Counted from the first letter of the stretch, positions 9,600 through 18,683 are shown. The stretch: 64,000 nt of DNA from Leeia oryzae DSM 17879 (GCF_000376945.1 NZ_AQXU01000022.1:1-64000); one strand, 5' to 3'. The notes: a model not told the origin generated them from the letters alone. Program-made: numbers and translations.

Positions 9600-10316
9600 A
9601 TGGACGTGTTTGAACTGTTTGGCTTTGGGGCCAAAGGCTGGGGCGGGGCGCTTTTAGAAGCCGCCTTGATGACCCTGCTGGTGACATTGAGTGCATTACT
9701 GATCGGTGCGGTTTTTGGCTCGCTGGTCGCATGGGGGAAACTCTCCAAGAGCGTCCCTGCAAAAGTGGCTGGCGACTTGTACACCACCTTGTTCAGGTGC
9801 ATCCCCGAATTGCTGGTGATTTACCTGATCTACTTTGGTGGCTCCAGCCTGATGACTGCGATGCACCATTCTCTGGGGGGAGAAGGCTTTTTCGGCATGC
9901 CCCCCTTCTTGTCCGGCGCTTTTGCGGTGGGTGTGATTTCCGGCTCTTATCAGGCAGAAGTCTATCGAGGGGCATTTCACGCGGTTTCGCGTGGGGAGAT
10001 AGAAGCTGCGCGTGCCATGGGCATGCCGCGCCTGAAACTGTTTTTCCGCATCATCATGCCACAGGTCATGCGTTTTGCTTTGCCTGGTCTGGGCAATGTA
10101 TGGCAGATGACGCTGAAAGACTCTGCCCTGATCTCCGTGACAGGGCTGGCCGAGATCTTGCGAACCAGCCAGGTGGGTGCAAGTTCAACCCATCAGTATT
10201 TCCAGTTTTTCATCATTGGCGGGGTGCTCTACCTGGTGATGACAAGTATTTCTAACCGGTTTTTCAACGCAGCCGAAGCACGGGTAGGTAAGAGCTTCCG
10301 GCGAGCGATCGGCTAA
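9600..10316 (+). CDS. Amino-acid ABC transporter permease (HisQ type)
   Basis: Inner-membrane permease of 238 residues with about five hydrophobic segments. The EAA loop that contacts the ATPase is visible as EIEAARAMGMPRLKLFFRIIMPQ. The TLFRCIPELLVIYLIYFG stretch is typical of polar amino-acid permeases of the HisQ branch. It forms a heterodimer with the following gene, whose start lies eight bases beyond this stop. Confidence 0.93.
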   Translation: MDVFELFGFGAKGWGGALLEAALMTLLVTLSALLIGAVFGSLVAWGKLSKSVPAKVAGDLYTTLFRCIPELLVIYLIYFGGSSLMTAMHHSLGGEGFFGMPPFLSGAFAVGVISGSYQAEVYRGAFHAVSRGEIEAARAMGMPRLKLFFRIIMPQVMRFALPGLGNVWQMTLKDSALISVTGLAEILRTSQVGASSTHQYFQFFIIGGVLYLVMTSISNRFFNAAEARVGKSFRRAIG

Positions 10317-10324
10317 AGGGGATC

Positions 10325-11047
10325 ATGATGGATTTTGCTTTCCTGATGGATACCATCAAGCAGCTGCTGGCTGCACTTCCGACAACCCTGGGCCTGTTTT
10401 CTGCCTCTATTGCACTGGGCGGCCTGATGGCCATGGGGCTGACCTGGATGCGGTTTAGCCGTATCCGCGTGCTGGTGCAATTCTCAAAGGCATATGTCTT
10501 TGTGTTCCGCGGTACCCCGTTGTTGATCCAGCTGTTTCTGATCTATTACGGCGTGAGCCAGTTCAAGATCGTGCAACAGGGGTTTATGTGGCCCTTGCTG
10601 CGTGACCCGTATTATTGCGCGGTCATTACCCTTGCCTTGTGTACCGCGGGCTATTCTACCGAGATATTCCGTGGTGGCGTGCTGGCAGTGCCGGTGCAGC
10701 AACTGGAAGCCGGGCGCTCATTGGGTTTGTCGGGGTTCATGCTGTTTCGCCGGGTGATTGCCCCGATTGCACTCCGTCAGGCACTGCCTGCGTATTCCAC
10801 CGAGATTGTTCTCATGATGAAAGCAACATCGCTGGCCAGCCTGGTCACGGTGTGGGAAATCACTGGTGTGGCGCAGCGCATCATTGCGCATACCTACCGG
10901 ACCATGGAGGTGTTTCTGTGCGCCACACTGATTTACCTTGTGCTGAATTTTCTGATTGTGCGCATGATTGCTTTACTGGAGCACCGGTTATCTCCGCATC
11001 TTCGCCCTGTCAAAGTACCCGCTAATCTTCGTATCCGTACACAGTGA
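10325..11047 (+). CDS. Amino-acid ABC transporter permease (HisM type)
   Basis: Second transmembrane subunit, 240 residues. It has the FRGTPLLIQLFLIYYG signature of the HisMQ family and an EAA-like loop (QLEAGRSLGLSGFMLFRRVIAP). Starts with two adjacent Met codons (10325 and 10328); AAGGGGAT precedes them. Tightly spaced with both neighbours, so part of the same transcript. Confidence 0.93.
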   Translation: MMDFAFLMDTIKQLLAALPTTLGLFSASIALGGLMAMGLTWMRFSRIRVLVQFSKAYVFVFRGTPLLIQLFLIYYGVSQFKIVQQGFMWPLLRDPYYCAVITLALCTAGYSTEIFRGGVLAVPVQQLEAGRSLGLSGFMLFRRVIAPIALRQALPAYSTEIVLMMKATSLASLVTVWEITGVAQRIIAHTYRTMEVFLCATLIYLVLNFLIVRMIALLEHRLSPHLRPVKVPANLRIRTQ

Positions 11048-11050
11048 GAC

Positions 11051-11848
11051 ATGATCATGAAACCTGTTGATATTCCTGCTCCCCTGGCGTTGTCCGTCAA
11101 AGACCTGCACAAGAAATTTGGCGAGAACGAGATTCTAAAAGGCATTTCTCTGGATGCACATGTAGGGGATGTCATCTCCATTCTGGGGGCCAGCGGATCG
11201 GGTAAAAGCACCTTCCTGCGCTGTATCAATTTGCTGGAAACACCTGATGCCGGAGAAGTAACGGTGGCTGGCGAGAAAATCCTCATGCGGCGCAACCGCG
11301 CAGGCCACCCGGAGCCGGCTGACCGCCGGCAGGTGGACCGGATACGCTCAGAGCTGGGCATGGTTTTCCAGAGCTTTAACCTGTTCTCGCACATGACCAT
11401 TCTGGATAATCTGCTGGAAGGCCCGGTACATGTCCAGAAGCGCTCACGCGGCGAATGTATTGATGAAGCAGAGGCCCTGCTCGAAAAAGTAGGCATTGCC
11501 GACAAGCGAAACCACTATCCGGCCCATTTGTCTGGCGGGCAGCAGCAGCGTGCTGCCATAGCGCGTGCGCTGGCCATGAAGCCGAAAGTCATGCTGTTTG
11601 ACGAGCCGACATCGGCATTAGACCCGGAGCTGGTAGGGGAAGTCCTGAAAGTGATGCGTGCACTGGCCGAAGAGGGCCGTACCATGCTGGTCGTCACGCA
11701 TGAAATGGGTTTTGCTCGCAATGTGTCTAATCGGGTGGTGTTTATGCACAAAGGCCTGATCGAGGCACAAGGGTCGCCATTGGACATGTTCAAGCAGGAA
11801 AAATCCGAACGGTTCCGCCAGTTCATTTCCAGCCACGCCCATGCGTGA
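11051..11848 (+). CDS. Amino-acid ABC transporter ATP-binding protein (HisP type)
   Basis: ATPase subunit, 265 residues. Walker A is GASGSGKST (around residue 47), the ABC signature is LSGGQQQR, and Walker B is VMLFDEP followed by the switch His in VTHEMGFA. The insertion after Walker A (residues ~78-95) is characteristic of the HisP/OccP branch. The start could be either of two Met codons three apart. Completes a full four-component importer for a polar amino acid or derivative. Confidence 0.95.
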   Translation: MIMKPVDIPAPLALSVKDLHKKFGENEILKGISLDAHVGDVISILGASGSGKSTFLRCINLLETPDAGEVTVAGEKILMRRNRAGHPEPADRRQVDRIRSELGMVFQSFNLFSHMTILDNLLEGPVHVQKRSRGECIDEAEALLEKVGIADKRNHYPAHLSGGQQQRAAIARALAMKPKVMLFDEPTSALDPELVGEVLKVMRALAEEGRTMLVVTHEMGFARNVSNRVVFMHKGLIEAQGSPLDMFKQEKSERFRQFISSHAHA

Positions 11849-11853
11849 TCCCG

Positions 11854-11887
11854 AAACAGGCAAGCCGCTGACGGATTGCCTGTTTAT
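11854..11887 (+). terminator. Hairpin after the ABC transporter operon
   Basis: Perfect 10-bp stem AAACAGGCAA / TTGCCTGTTT with a 12-base loop, starting 6 bases after the ATPase stop. The T-run is short (TTTAT), so it may attenuate rather than end transcription into the lyase homologue. Confidence 0.5.
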
Positions 11888-11943
11888 CCCCCGCCACCGC
11901 CCAATGTGTCGGGGCGGGGTGTTACCAAGTAGCGGAGTCTGAC

Positions 11944-13467
11944 ATGTCTGATGTAGTTATTCTGGATAGCGAGCCGCTAGGCTGGCATGCGCTGGCACAA
12001 GTTGCGTATGGCAGCCCGCTGCAATTGGGTAAAACGGCCAACAAGCGCATACACGATGCCCGGCAGATCGTCGATTTGATCGTAGAACGGAAAGAGCGGG
12101 CTTACGGCATCAATACCGGTCTTGGGGCGTTATGCAATGTGGTACTGGCCGGAGACCAGCTTTCTGCATTGTCTCGCAATACCTTGCAAAGTCATGCGTG
12201 TGGCGTGGGCGACCCGTTGAGCATTCCGCAAACGCGCGCCATTCTGGCTGCCCAGCTGCAGAATTATGCCCATGGGCACGCCGGCATTTCCCCCGCGGTG
12301 GTGGATGGTCTGCTGGCCATGCTCAACCTTGGGATAACGCCCGTGGTGCCTGCGGGCGGCTCCGTCGGTTATCTGACCCATATGGCACATGCGGCCTTGC
12401 CGTTGATTGGCCTGGGAGAAGCCTGGGTAGATGGAGAGCGCCTGCCGGGCGCCAGTGCGCTGGCGCGTAGAGGGTTGTCTCCCCTGGTGCTCAATGCCAA
12501 AGACGGCCTGTCTTTGGTGAACGGGCTACCGTGCGCGACTGGCCTGCTAAGCGTTGCCATGGCGCGCGCAACGCGCTTGGCAAAATGGGCCGACATCATT
12601 GCCGCCATGAGTTTTGAGGCATTGAAAGGGCAGATCACGGCGTTTGATGAAGAAGCCTTGCGTGCCAAGCCGCATCCGGGTGCCCAGCAAGTTGGTAAAA
12701 ATCTGCGTGCGCTGCTGTCAGACAGCGCCATTCTGGCGGTATCCAGAGGAATCCGCACTCAGGACGCACTCAGTATCCGTTCCATTCCGCAGATTCATGG
12801 CAGCACGCGGGACCAGTTGACGCACATCGGTGACCAGCTGAACATCGAGCTCGCCTCGTCAAACGATAACCCGCAAGTGTTCGGCACGCCTGAAGACTAC
12901 CGGGTTATTTCCCAGGCAAACCCGCACGGGCAATCCATGGCCATGGCGGCGGATCTGCTGGCTATTGCGCTGGCTGAACTGGCCGGCGTTGCCGAGCGCC
13001 GGGTAGATCGGCTGGTGAATCCGCTGGTCAGCGGGCTGCCGCCGTTTCTGGTCGAAAGCAGTGGTGTCAATTCCGGCTTGATGATCATCCAGTATGTTGC
13101 AGTGTCTCTGGTGGCGGAAAACAAGGTGCTGGCCCACCCGATGGTGGTGGATAACTTTGTGACATCTGCCCTGCAGGAAGATCACCTGAGCCTGGCCACG
13201 CCATCGGTACTGAAAGCGTTCAAGGTGCTGGATAATGTCGAAACCGTACTGGCCATTGAATACCTGGTCGCCGCCCAGGCGCTGCATTTTTATAATGCAC
13301 GTGATCTGGCACAGGGTACGCGCACGGCATTGACCCTCTTGCGCGAGCATGTGCCGCCATATATAGAAGACCGGATTGTCTCGACGGATATCACGACCGT
13401 TCTTGGCTTGCTGCGCGACCCGGGTACCTTGGCCCGGATAGAAACCGGTATCGGCTTGACGCTTTGA
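11944..13467 (+). CDS. Histidine/aromatic ammonia-lyase homologue lacking the MIO tripeptide
   Basis: 507-residue member of the HAL/PAL fold family. Conserved landmarks are present: catalytic-lid Tyr in AYGINTGLG (Y54), SHACGVG (H84), SIRSIPQIHG, SSNDNPQVF and QEDHLSLA with its Glu. However the cofactor loop, which in HutH reads GSVG-ASG-DLAPLAHM, here reads GSVG-YLTHMAH (residues 139-149): exactly the three residues that cyclise to the MIO electrophile are gone, and the flanks realign without another gap. It therefore cannot make MIO in the usual way and ordinary histidine deamination is doubtful. It lies downstream of an amino-acid importer. No hutU, hutI or hutG is nearby. It may belong to an existing, poorly studied MIO-less subfamily. 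Confidence 0.88.
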   Translation: MSDVVILDSEPLGWHALAQVAYGSPLQLGKTANKRIHDARQIVDLIVERKERAYGINTGLGALCNVVLAGDQLSALSRNTLQSHACGVGDPLSIPQTRAILAAQLQNYAHGHAGISPAVVDGLLAMLNLGITPVVPAGGSVGYLTHMAHAALPLIGLGEAWVDGERLPGASALARRGLSPLVLNAKDGLSLVNGLPCATGLLSVAMARATRLAKWADIIAAMSFEALKGQITAFDEEALRAKPHPGAQQVGKNLRALLSDSAILAVSRGIRTQDALSIRSIPQIHGSTRDQLTHIGDQLNIELASSNDNPQVFGTPEDYRVISQANPHGQSMAMAADLLAIALAELAGVAERRVDRLVNPLVSGLPPFLVESSGVNSGLMIIQYVAVSLVAENKVLAHPMVVDNFVTSALQEDHLSLATPSVLKAFKVLDNVETVLAIEYLVAAQALHFYNARDLAQGTRTALTLLREHVPPYIEDRIVSTDITTVLGLLRDPGTLARIETGIGLTL

Positions 13468-13471
13468 GAAG

Positions 13472-13500
13472 ACGGCAAGTACATGCAACGTGTGCTTGCC
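13472..13500. terminator. Hairpin between convergent genes
   Basis: CGGCAAG and CTTGCCG arms with a partly paired interior, located in the short gap between the lyase homologue and the convergent cupin gene. No clear T-run, so terminator function is tentative. Confidence 0.3.
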
Positions 13501-13516
13501 GCCACCAGTGTCAGGG

Positions 13517-14173
13517 TCACTCCGGCAAATGCCCCACCTTCACCAGAATCGTACAGCCTTCGCGGCTAAAGGGTTGATGCTGGCTGAGGTGCGGGCTTCT
13601 CAGCCAGGTGCCAGCCGGGTAATCGCCAAATTCATCTGAAAATACCCCGTCAATCACCAGTATTTCTTCTCCGCCATAGTGGCGGTGCGGGGAGAAGTGT
13701 GTACCGGGGGCCCAGCGCACCAGTGCGGTGTGCTCGGTTTTGTATGTAGAGAGCGGCAATACAGATAATCCCGGCACCAGACCCGGCAGCCAGCTGGCTG
13801 TGGTGGTATCGATGACCACTTGCTCGGTATCGTCCGGCTGCATATGGCGCAGTTTCACAAAAATGGTGCAGCCGTTTTCTGAATAAGGGGCGTGGGTCGA
13901 GCCGGGCGGGTTTTTAAGGTAAGTACCCGGTCCATAATGGCCCGTCTCGTCAGAGAAAATGCCTTGCAGCACAAAAATCTCTTCCCCCAGATCATGCACG
14001 TGTGCCGGAAAACCCGCACCCGGACCGTAACGGACGATAGACGTGGCCCGTGCTTTTTCTTCACCATCGCGTTCGATCATTTTCCGGTCTACCAGCCTGG
14101 CAGGCGACGCTACCCATGGCAGGGTGCTGGTATCTACAACAACACGTTCGGCAAAATCGGCATTCAGTTGCAT
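13517..14173 (-). CDS. Double-cupin protein, ChrR-like
   Basis: 218 residues made of two similar cupin halves. Each half has the metal-ligand pattern: HVHDLGEEIFVLQGIFSDE then STHAP in the first, HRHYGGEEILVIDGVFSDE then SQHQP in the second. This is the ChrR cupin-like group (anti-sigma C-terminal domain relatives), but there is no N-terminal zinc anti-sigma domain and no sigma factor nearby. It may be a small metal-dependent enzyme or sensor. It is convergent with the lyase homologue and 30 bases after a divergently placed LysR gene's end. Confidence 0.8.
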   Translation of the reverse strand: MQLNADFAERVVVDTSTLPWVASPARLVDRKMIERDGEEKARATSIVRYGPGAGFPAHVHDLGEEIFVLQGIFSDETGHYGPGTYLKNPPGSTHAPYSENGCTIFVKLRHMQPDDTEQVVIDTTTASWLPGLVPGLSVLPLSTYKTEHTALVRWAPGTHFSPHRHYGGEEILVIDGVFSDEFGDYPAGTWLRSPHLSQHQPFSREGCTILVKVGHLPE

Positions 14174-14203
14174 GTGGCATCCAAGAAGGGAGTCGGGGCG
14201 GCG

Positions 14204-15118
14204 TTAGCGGATGTGCGGCACAACCGTTTTTTCCAGATGTTCATCAAAATAACTGGCCAGAAAATCCAGCAGGGTTCTCATCGAGGCCGGCATGAACTGT
14301 CTGGACGTGTACACGCCATAGATACCCATTTCATACGGTCTGTAGTCCGGCAATAGTTGCACCAGTGTACCGTTTTTAAGATACGGCGCAACCAGATACA
14401 ACGGCTGCATGGCAATGCCCAAGCCCTGCAGGCTGGCCTCCATGAGTACGGCGGCTTCGTTGGCACTCAGATTACCGCTAACCTGTACGCTGTGCATGTC
14501 ATCGCTACGCTTGAAGCGCCACTCGCTTTTCCCGACAAACGAATGCGTCAGACAATTATGGCCGGACAGGTCTTGCAGTTGCGCAGGTGTACCAGCGCGT
14601 TGCAGGTAGGCGGGGGAGGCGCAGATCACGGATTCGCAAACGCCCAGTTTCCTGGCAATCAGACTGGGATCCAGATCATTGGTGATGCGGATGGCCAGAT
14701 CAATGCGCTCTTCTACCAGGTTGACGCGCCTATCCACCAGCAGCAAGTCGATCTTTACACTCGGATAACGCTGCAGATAGGCCGCCACGGCCGCGGCCAG
14801 ATGCTTTTGGCCGAACGACATGGCGGTGGTGATACGGATCAGCCCGCTGGGTTCGGTTTCATCCTTGCGGGTGTCGGCCTCCAGCGACTCGATTTGTTGC
14901 AGTACCTGCTGGCAGTGCTGCAAACAGGCTTCTCCGGCCGGTGTCAGGCTAAAGCGACGGGTGGAACGGTGCATCAACCGGGCGCCTAGCCAGGTTTCCA
15001 GCTCGGCCAGATAACGGGTGACCATGGCGCGCGACATATCCAGCCGGTCTGCGGCAGCCGTCTGGCTTTTGTGTGTGACCACTTCCACAAACACCTTCAT
15101 GGCGGTAATTCTGTCCAT
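14204..15118 (-). CDS. LysR-type transcriptional regulator
   Basis: 304 residues: N-terminal helix-turn-helix (FVEVVTHKSQTAAADRLDMS) and C-terminal effector domain. Its position divergent from the NAD(P)-binding oxidoreductase at 15263 suggests that gene is its target; a subgroup of LysR proteins regulates redox/quinone-responsive oxidoreductases in this arrangement. It also reads towards the cupin gene with a 30-base gap, so the two may be cotranscribed. Confidence 0.92.
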   Translation of the reverse strand: MDRITAMKVFVEVVTHKSQTAAADRLDMSRAMVTRYLAELETWLGARLMHRSTRRFSLTPAGEACLQHCQQVLQQIESLEADTRKDETEPSGLIRITTAMSFGQKHLAAAVAAYLQRYPSVKIDLLLVDRRVNLVEERIDLAIRITNDLDPSLIARKLGVCESVICASPAYLQRAGTPAQLQDLSGHNCLTHSFVGKSEWRFKRSDDMHSVQVSGNLSANEAAVLMEASLQGLGIAMQPLYLVAPYLKNGTLVQLLPDYRPYEMGIYGVYTSRQFMPASMRTLLDFLASYFDEHLEKTVVPHIR

Positions 15119-15128
15119 ATGCTCAGCC

Positions 15129-15169
15129 TATATGATCGATTTATGCAACAAACAAGCTATTTATATGAT
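15129..15169. promoter_or_regulatory. Candidate LysR operator: repeated TATATGAT
   Basis: TATATGAT at 15129-15136 and 15162-15169, 33 bases apart, in the 144-bp divergent region between the LysR gene and the oxidoreductase. Function inferred from position only. Confidence 0.35.
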
Positions 15170-15262
15170 GTTTTTCCGATCAATACAAGCGGGTAGACTG
15201 CCATTCATCCGCTGCAGACATCAACAGAGGCAGCATCTGACAACTTAGATAAAGGAAACATC

Positions 15263-15901
15263 ATGAAAATCGCACTTGTTGCCCCTACCGGTAAAATCGG
15301 TTCAGAAATTGCAAAAGAAGCCCTGCGCCAAGGTCACGAAGTTATCGGCATTGTTCGTTCAGACCGTGCTGCACCAGAAGGGCTGGAAAGCGTAAACTTC
15401 AAGGCAGTGGATATTGCCGACACCGCTGCGTTTGCAGACGCAATCAAAGGCGCTGATGTTCTGGCTAGCGCGTATGGCCCGCAACATGACAATATTGATA
15501 CCGTTGCCGCCGCTGCAGAAGCCATTGTGGCTGCCGCACGCGCTGCCGGCATCAAGCGGGTGGTGGTGATTGGCGGCGCGGGCAGCCTGGAAGTGGCCCC
15601 CGGCCTGCAACTGGTAGATGTACCGGATTTTCCGGAAGCCTACAAAGCGTATGCCCTGGCGCACCGCAAAGCGTTTAATGTATTCAAGACCGTGGACGAC
15701 CTCGACTGGACCTTTTTCTCGCCAGCCGCAGAAATCGGCCCGGGCGACAAGGTAGGTAACTACAAGGTGGTGGCCAAGACATTCCTGGCAAATGCCGACG
15801 GCCACAGCAAGATTTCTTACCCGGATTACGCCGAAGCTTTTGTGGCAGAGATCGAGCAGGGCAAATTTTTGAAAGACATCATCACCGTTGCGTATCAGTA
15901 A
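15263..15901 (+). CDS. NAD(P)-dependent oxidoreductase, NmrA/atypical SDR family
   Basis: 212-residue single Rossmann-domain protein. The N-terminal glycine motif KIALVAPTGKIGSEIAKEALRQGHEV and the VVVIGGAGSLEV strand are typical of NAD(P)H-binding NmrA-like proteins of the YwnB/YdfG-like group. AAAGGAAA lies just before the ATG. Divergent from the LysR regulator, suggesting induction by oxidative or electrophilic stress, which is inferred from the common gene arrangement. Substrate unknown. Confidence 0.88.
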   Translation: MKIALVAPTGKIGSEIAKEALRQGHEVIGIVRSDRAAPEGLESVNFKAVDIADTAAFADAIKGADVLASAYGPQHDNIDTVAAAAEAIVAAARAAGIKRVVVIGGAGSLEVAPGLQLVDVPDFPEAYKAYALAHRKAFNVFKTVDDLDWTFFSPAAEIGPGDKVGNYKVVAKTFLANADGHSKISYPDYAEAFVAEIEQGKFLKDIITVAYQ

Positions 15902-15983
15902 TCGGATGATGCAGTGATGCCAGCAGGAGAGTCGGTGGCAAGCCGTCTCTCCTGCCGGCTTTGGAAACAGACAGGACACATCC

Positions 15984-16700
15984 ATGGCTAACGTTAAGCT
16001 GATTTATGTTCATGACCCCGTGTGCGGCTGGTGTTATGCCGCTGCGCCTTTGTTGCAAGCCGCCTCCACGGTGCCAAATCTGCAGATAGAGCTGCATGCG
16101 GGCGGCCTCTTTGTGGGCGACAACCGTCAGAAAGTCACCCCCCAGCTGCGGGACTATGTCATGCCGCATGACCGGCGCATAGCAGAAATGACCGGGCAAC
16201 CCTTCAGTGAAGACGCCTATTTCAACGGTCTGCTGAAAGACAGTAGCGTGGTGTTCGATTCTGCACCGCCGATAGCGGCTGTGGTGGTGGCCGGGCAACT
16301 GCAAGACAAGGCGCTGGCCATGCATCAGCGCATCCAGCACGCCCACTATGCCGAAGGTCGCAAGGTGGCCGACCCTGAGGTACTACTATCTCTGGCGATT
16401 GAACTTGGCTTGCCGGAAGAAGCCTTCAAGACAGCCTTTGCCGCCTTTGGGCATGCCGAGCTTAAGGCAGAAATGCAGCATGCCAGAGAGTGGCTGCAGC
16501 GCTTGGGCGGGCGTGGGTATCCCACCATTGGGCTTGTTAGTGGTGACGAAGTACAGACAGTGAATATCAGCCAGTTTCTGGGACAAACCGAGGCTTGGCG
16601 CGAGGCACTGCAAGCGTATGTAGATTCGCGACAGGTGGCCCCGGCTACTGCCGCAAACGATGGCCCAGTATGTACACCAGACGGCTGTGACCCGGTTTAA
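15984..16700 (+). CDS. DsbA-family (FrnE-like) thioredoxin-fold protein
   Basis: 238-residue cytoplasmic thiol oxidoreductase/isomerase-like protein. The active site CGWC is at residues 14-17 (VHDPVCGWCYAAAP) with a large helical insertion, as in FrnE-type DsbA proteins; no signal peptide is present. The C-terminus carries an extra Cys pair (VCTPDGC). Its stop overlaps the ribosome binding site region of the dioxygenase gene, so the two are an operon. Exact role unknown. Confidence 0.88.
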   Translation: MANVKLIYVHDPVCGWCYAAAPLLQAASTVPNLQIELHAGGLFVGDNRQKVTPQLRDYVMPHDRRIAEMTGQPFSEDAYFNGLLKDSSVVFDSAPPIAAVVVAGQLQDKALAMHQRIQHAHYAEGRKVADPEVLLSLAIELGLPEEAFKTAFAAFGHAELKAEMQHAREWLQRLGGRGYPTIGLVSGDEVQTVNISQFLGQTEAWREALQAYVDSRQVAPATAANDGPVCTPDGCDPV

Positions 16701-16707
16701 GGACTGT

Positions 16708-17589
16708 ATGCAACGTCGTAATTTTATAACCGCCAGCCTGGCCAGTGCACTTGCTGTACTGCTGGGCGATGCGGAAGCCAAAGAGATCGTGAACCCGGTA
16801 AAGGGTAGCGTGAATGCCCGCATGCCGGTACTGTTTGTCGGGCACGGGTCACCCATGAATGCGATTCAGGACAACCCCTTTACCCGCCATTTGCAGCAGC
16901 TGGGGCAAACCCTGCCAAAACCGCGCGCCATTGTGGTGGTTTCTGCCCATTGGGTGCGGGACAGCACGCTGGTGATGGCCTCTCCCAAGCCGCAAACCAT
17001 TCATGACTTTGGCGGGTTCCCCAAAGCCTTGTCAGACATGCAATATCCTTGCCCGGGTCACCCTGCGCTGGCAGCCCAGATCAAGCAGCAACTGGTGCCT
17101 TTGCAGGTAGGGGCGGATATGCAATGGGGGCTGGACCATGGGGCATGGACGGTGCTGCATCACCTGTACCCCAAAGCGGATATTCCGGTCATCCAGCTGA
17201 GCATGAATGGCCACATGACGCTAACACAGCATATGCAGGTGGGTATCATGCTACGGTCTTTGCGCCAGAATGGCGTGCTGATACTGGGCAGCGGCAATAT
17301 CGTGCATAGCCTGCCCATGTCGGCAGATGACATCAATGCCAAACCCTATGACTGGGCTGTCGAGTTTGATGCGCTGACCAAAGCGGCTTTACTGCAGCGG
17401 AATCTGGACCATTTACTGGCTAAAGACAAGCGGCAGTACCCGCTTTGGCAACAGGCGCACCCGACCATTGAGCATTATCTGCCCTTGCTGTACACGCTGG
17501 GCGCCAGCGATGAACTCGACAAGATCAGTTTCCCGTTTGAAGGCTTCCAGGAAGCCGCCTTTTCGATGCGGTCGGTGCGGTTTGGCTAA
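16708..17589 (+). CDS. Tat-exported 4,5-DOPA-extradiol-dioxygenase-like protein (YgiD family)
   Basis: Class III extradiol ring-cleavage dioxygenase homologue, 293 residues. TAAGGA spaced 5 bases before the ATG at 16708 fixes the start; the longer frame would run back into the DsbA-like gene. The N-terminus MQRRNFITASLASALAVLL has a twin-arginine motif, implying folded export. Metal and substrate residues are visible in FVGHGSPMNA, VVSAHW and HDFGGFP, and in LDHGAWTVLHHLYP. Most family members are cytosolic, so the Tat signal is a variation. Cotranscribed with the DsbA-like gene. Confidence 0.9.
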   Translation: MQRRNFITASLASALAVLLGDAEAKEIVNPVKGSVNARMPVLFVGHGSPMNAIQDNPFTRHLQQLGQTLPKPRAIVVVSAHWVRDSTLVMASPKPQTIHDFGGFPKALSDMQYPCPGHPALAAQIKQQLVPLQVGADMQWGLDHGAWTVLHHLYPKADIPVIQLSMNGHMTLTQHMQVGIMLRSLRQNGVLILGSGNIVHSLPMSADDINAKPYDWAVEFDALTKAALLQRNLDHLLAKDKRQYPLWQQAHPTIEHYLPLLYTLGASDELDKISFPFEGFQEAAFSMRSVRFG

Positions 17590-17612
17590 CAAGCTGTGGA
17601 TTAGCGGCAGGG

Positions 17613-18377
17613 TTAGTACAAATCCCGGTAGCTAAGCAGGGTGGGCTTCTTGCCCGGATGCTTGGCTTTGTACTTTTGTTCCAGTTTCAGTTTTTGCAGG
17701 CCTTCGTTAAAGGCTTTTTGCAGCTGGAGATGCTTCGGGTTGGCTTTGGGGAACGCAACCCCGCGAGACAAAGTACTCAGGGTGATATCGGTCTGGTACA
17801 CCTTGTCGAAGAAAGACTGGCCACTATAACCGGCCAGATAATTGGTGGTTTCAATGGTGCTGATCACGTAATCAACCCGCCCCATGACCAGTTTCTGGAA
17901 GTTGTTGGTATCTGCCAGCGAGGCATCCAGCTGGTTTTTCAGCGGCTGCATTTCTTGCGGGTAGGCGTAACCGTTGACGATGCCGATGCGTTTGCCGCGC
18001 AGGTCATTTAGCGAGCGCGGCCGCTCCTTGCTGGAAAGCCGCCCGTAAATGGCAAAATGCATGTCAGATACCGGTTTAGACCCCACAAAATATGCGGCAC
18101 GTTCGGGAGTCATCCAGAAGTCGTAAATACCGTCTACGCGGCCGGTTTTGGCCAGCTCGTAAGCGCGCGCCCAAGGGTAATAGGTGACATTGACCTTGTA
18201 GCCGGCCAACTCAAAGGCACGCTTGACCTGACGGTCCATGACGCCACCGCCGGGCATGCTCTCAGAAGTATCGGGCGGGTATTCAGAGGCAACAAGGTTA
18301 ACAACCGGTTGCACGGTGGCAGAACTATACATGGCCGTACAGGCCAGTAATAGCCCGCATGCGAACCGACGTTTCAT
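17613..18377 (-). CDS. Periplasmic amino-acid-type substrate-binding protein (family 3)
   Basis: 254 residues from the chosen start. Signal peptide MKRRFACGLLLACTAMYSSA, then a PBPb fold: VNLVASEYPPDTSESMPGGG, YYPWARAYELAKTGRVDGIYDFW, LRGKRIGIVNGY. Such stand-alone receptors without permeases are common in betaproteobacteria and some act as sensors. The frame extends 33 codons upstream but the signal peptide fixes the functional start near 18377; the ribosome binding site is weak. No transporter partner is adjacent. Convergent with the dioxygenase gene. Confidence 0.85.
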   Translation of the reverse strand: MKRRFACGLLLACTAMYSSATVQPVVNLVASEYPPDTSESMPGGGVMDRQVKRAFELAGYKVNVTYYPWARAYELAKTGRVDGIYDFWMTPERAAYFVGSKPVSDMHFAIYGRLSSKERPRSLNDLRGKRIGIVNGYAYPQEMQPLKNQLDASLADTNNFQKLVMGRVDYVISTIETTNYLAGYSGQSFFDKVYQTDITLSTLSRGVAFPKANPKHLQLQKAFNEGLQKLKLEQKYKAKHPGKKPTLLSYRDLY

Positions 18378-18683
18378 AAAGCGTTTTAACACGTGATGCC
18401 TTTGATGCGATTGCCAAACTGACAGTGAATGAGTGTTTAAAGATATCACATCATTGTCATAAAAGGGGTGTGGCATGAATGCCCAAATGTCATAAATTAA
18501 ATATTTTCGTGTTAAAAAGTGTTACATCCGCCTAAACAGGGGGCTGCACCCCTGTTGCGCATCTGTTGAAGAAACGCATGCCCCGTGACGATGCTCACTT
18601 TCAAACAGCCATACCCGCTGCCAGACAAATAGCGCTTGCCAGTATCCGCCATCCAGGATGCCCATTCGCGAGTATAGGCCAAT

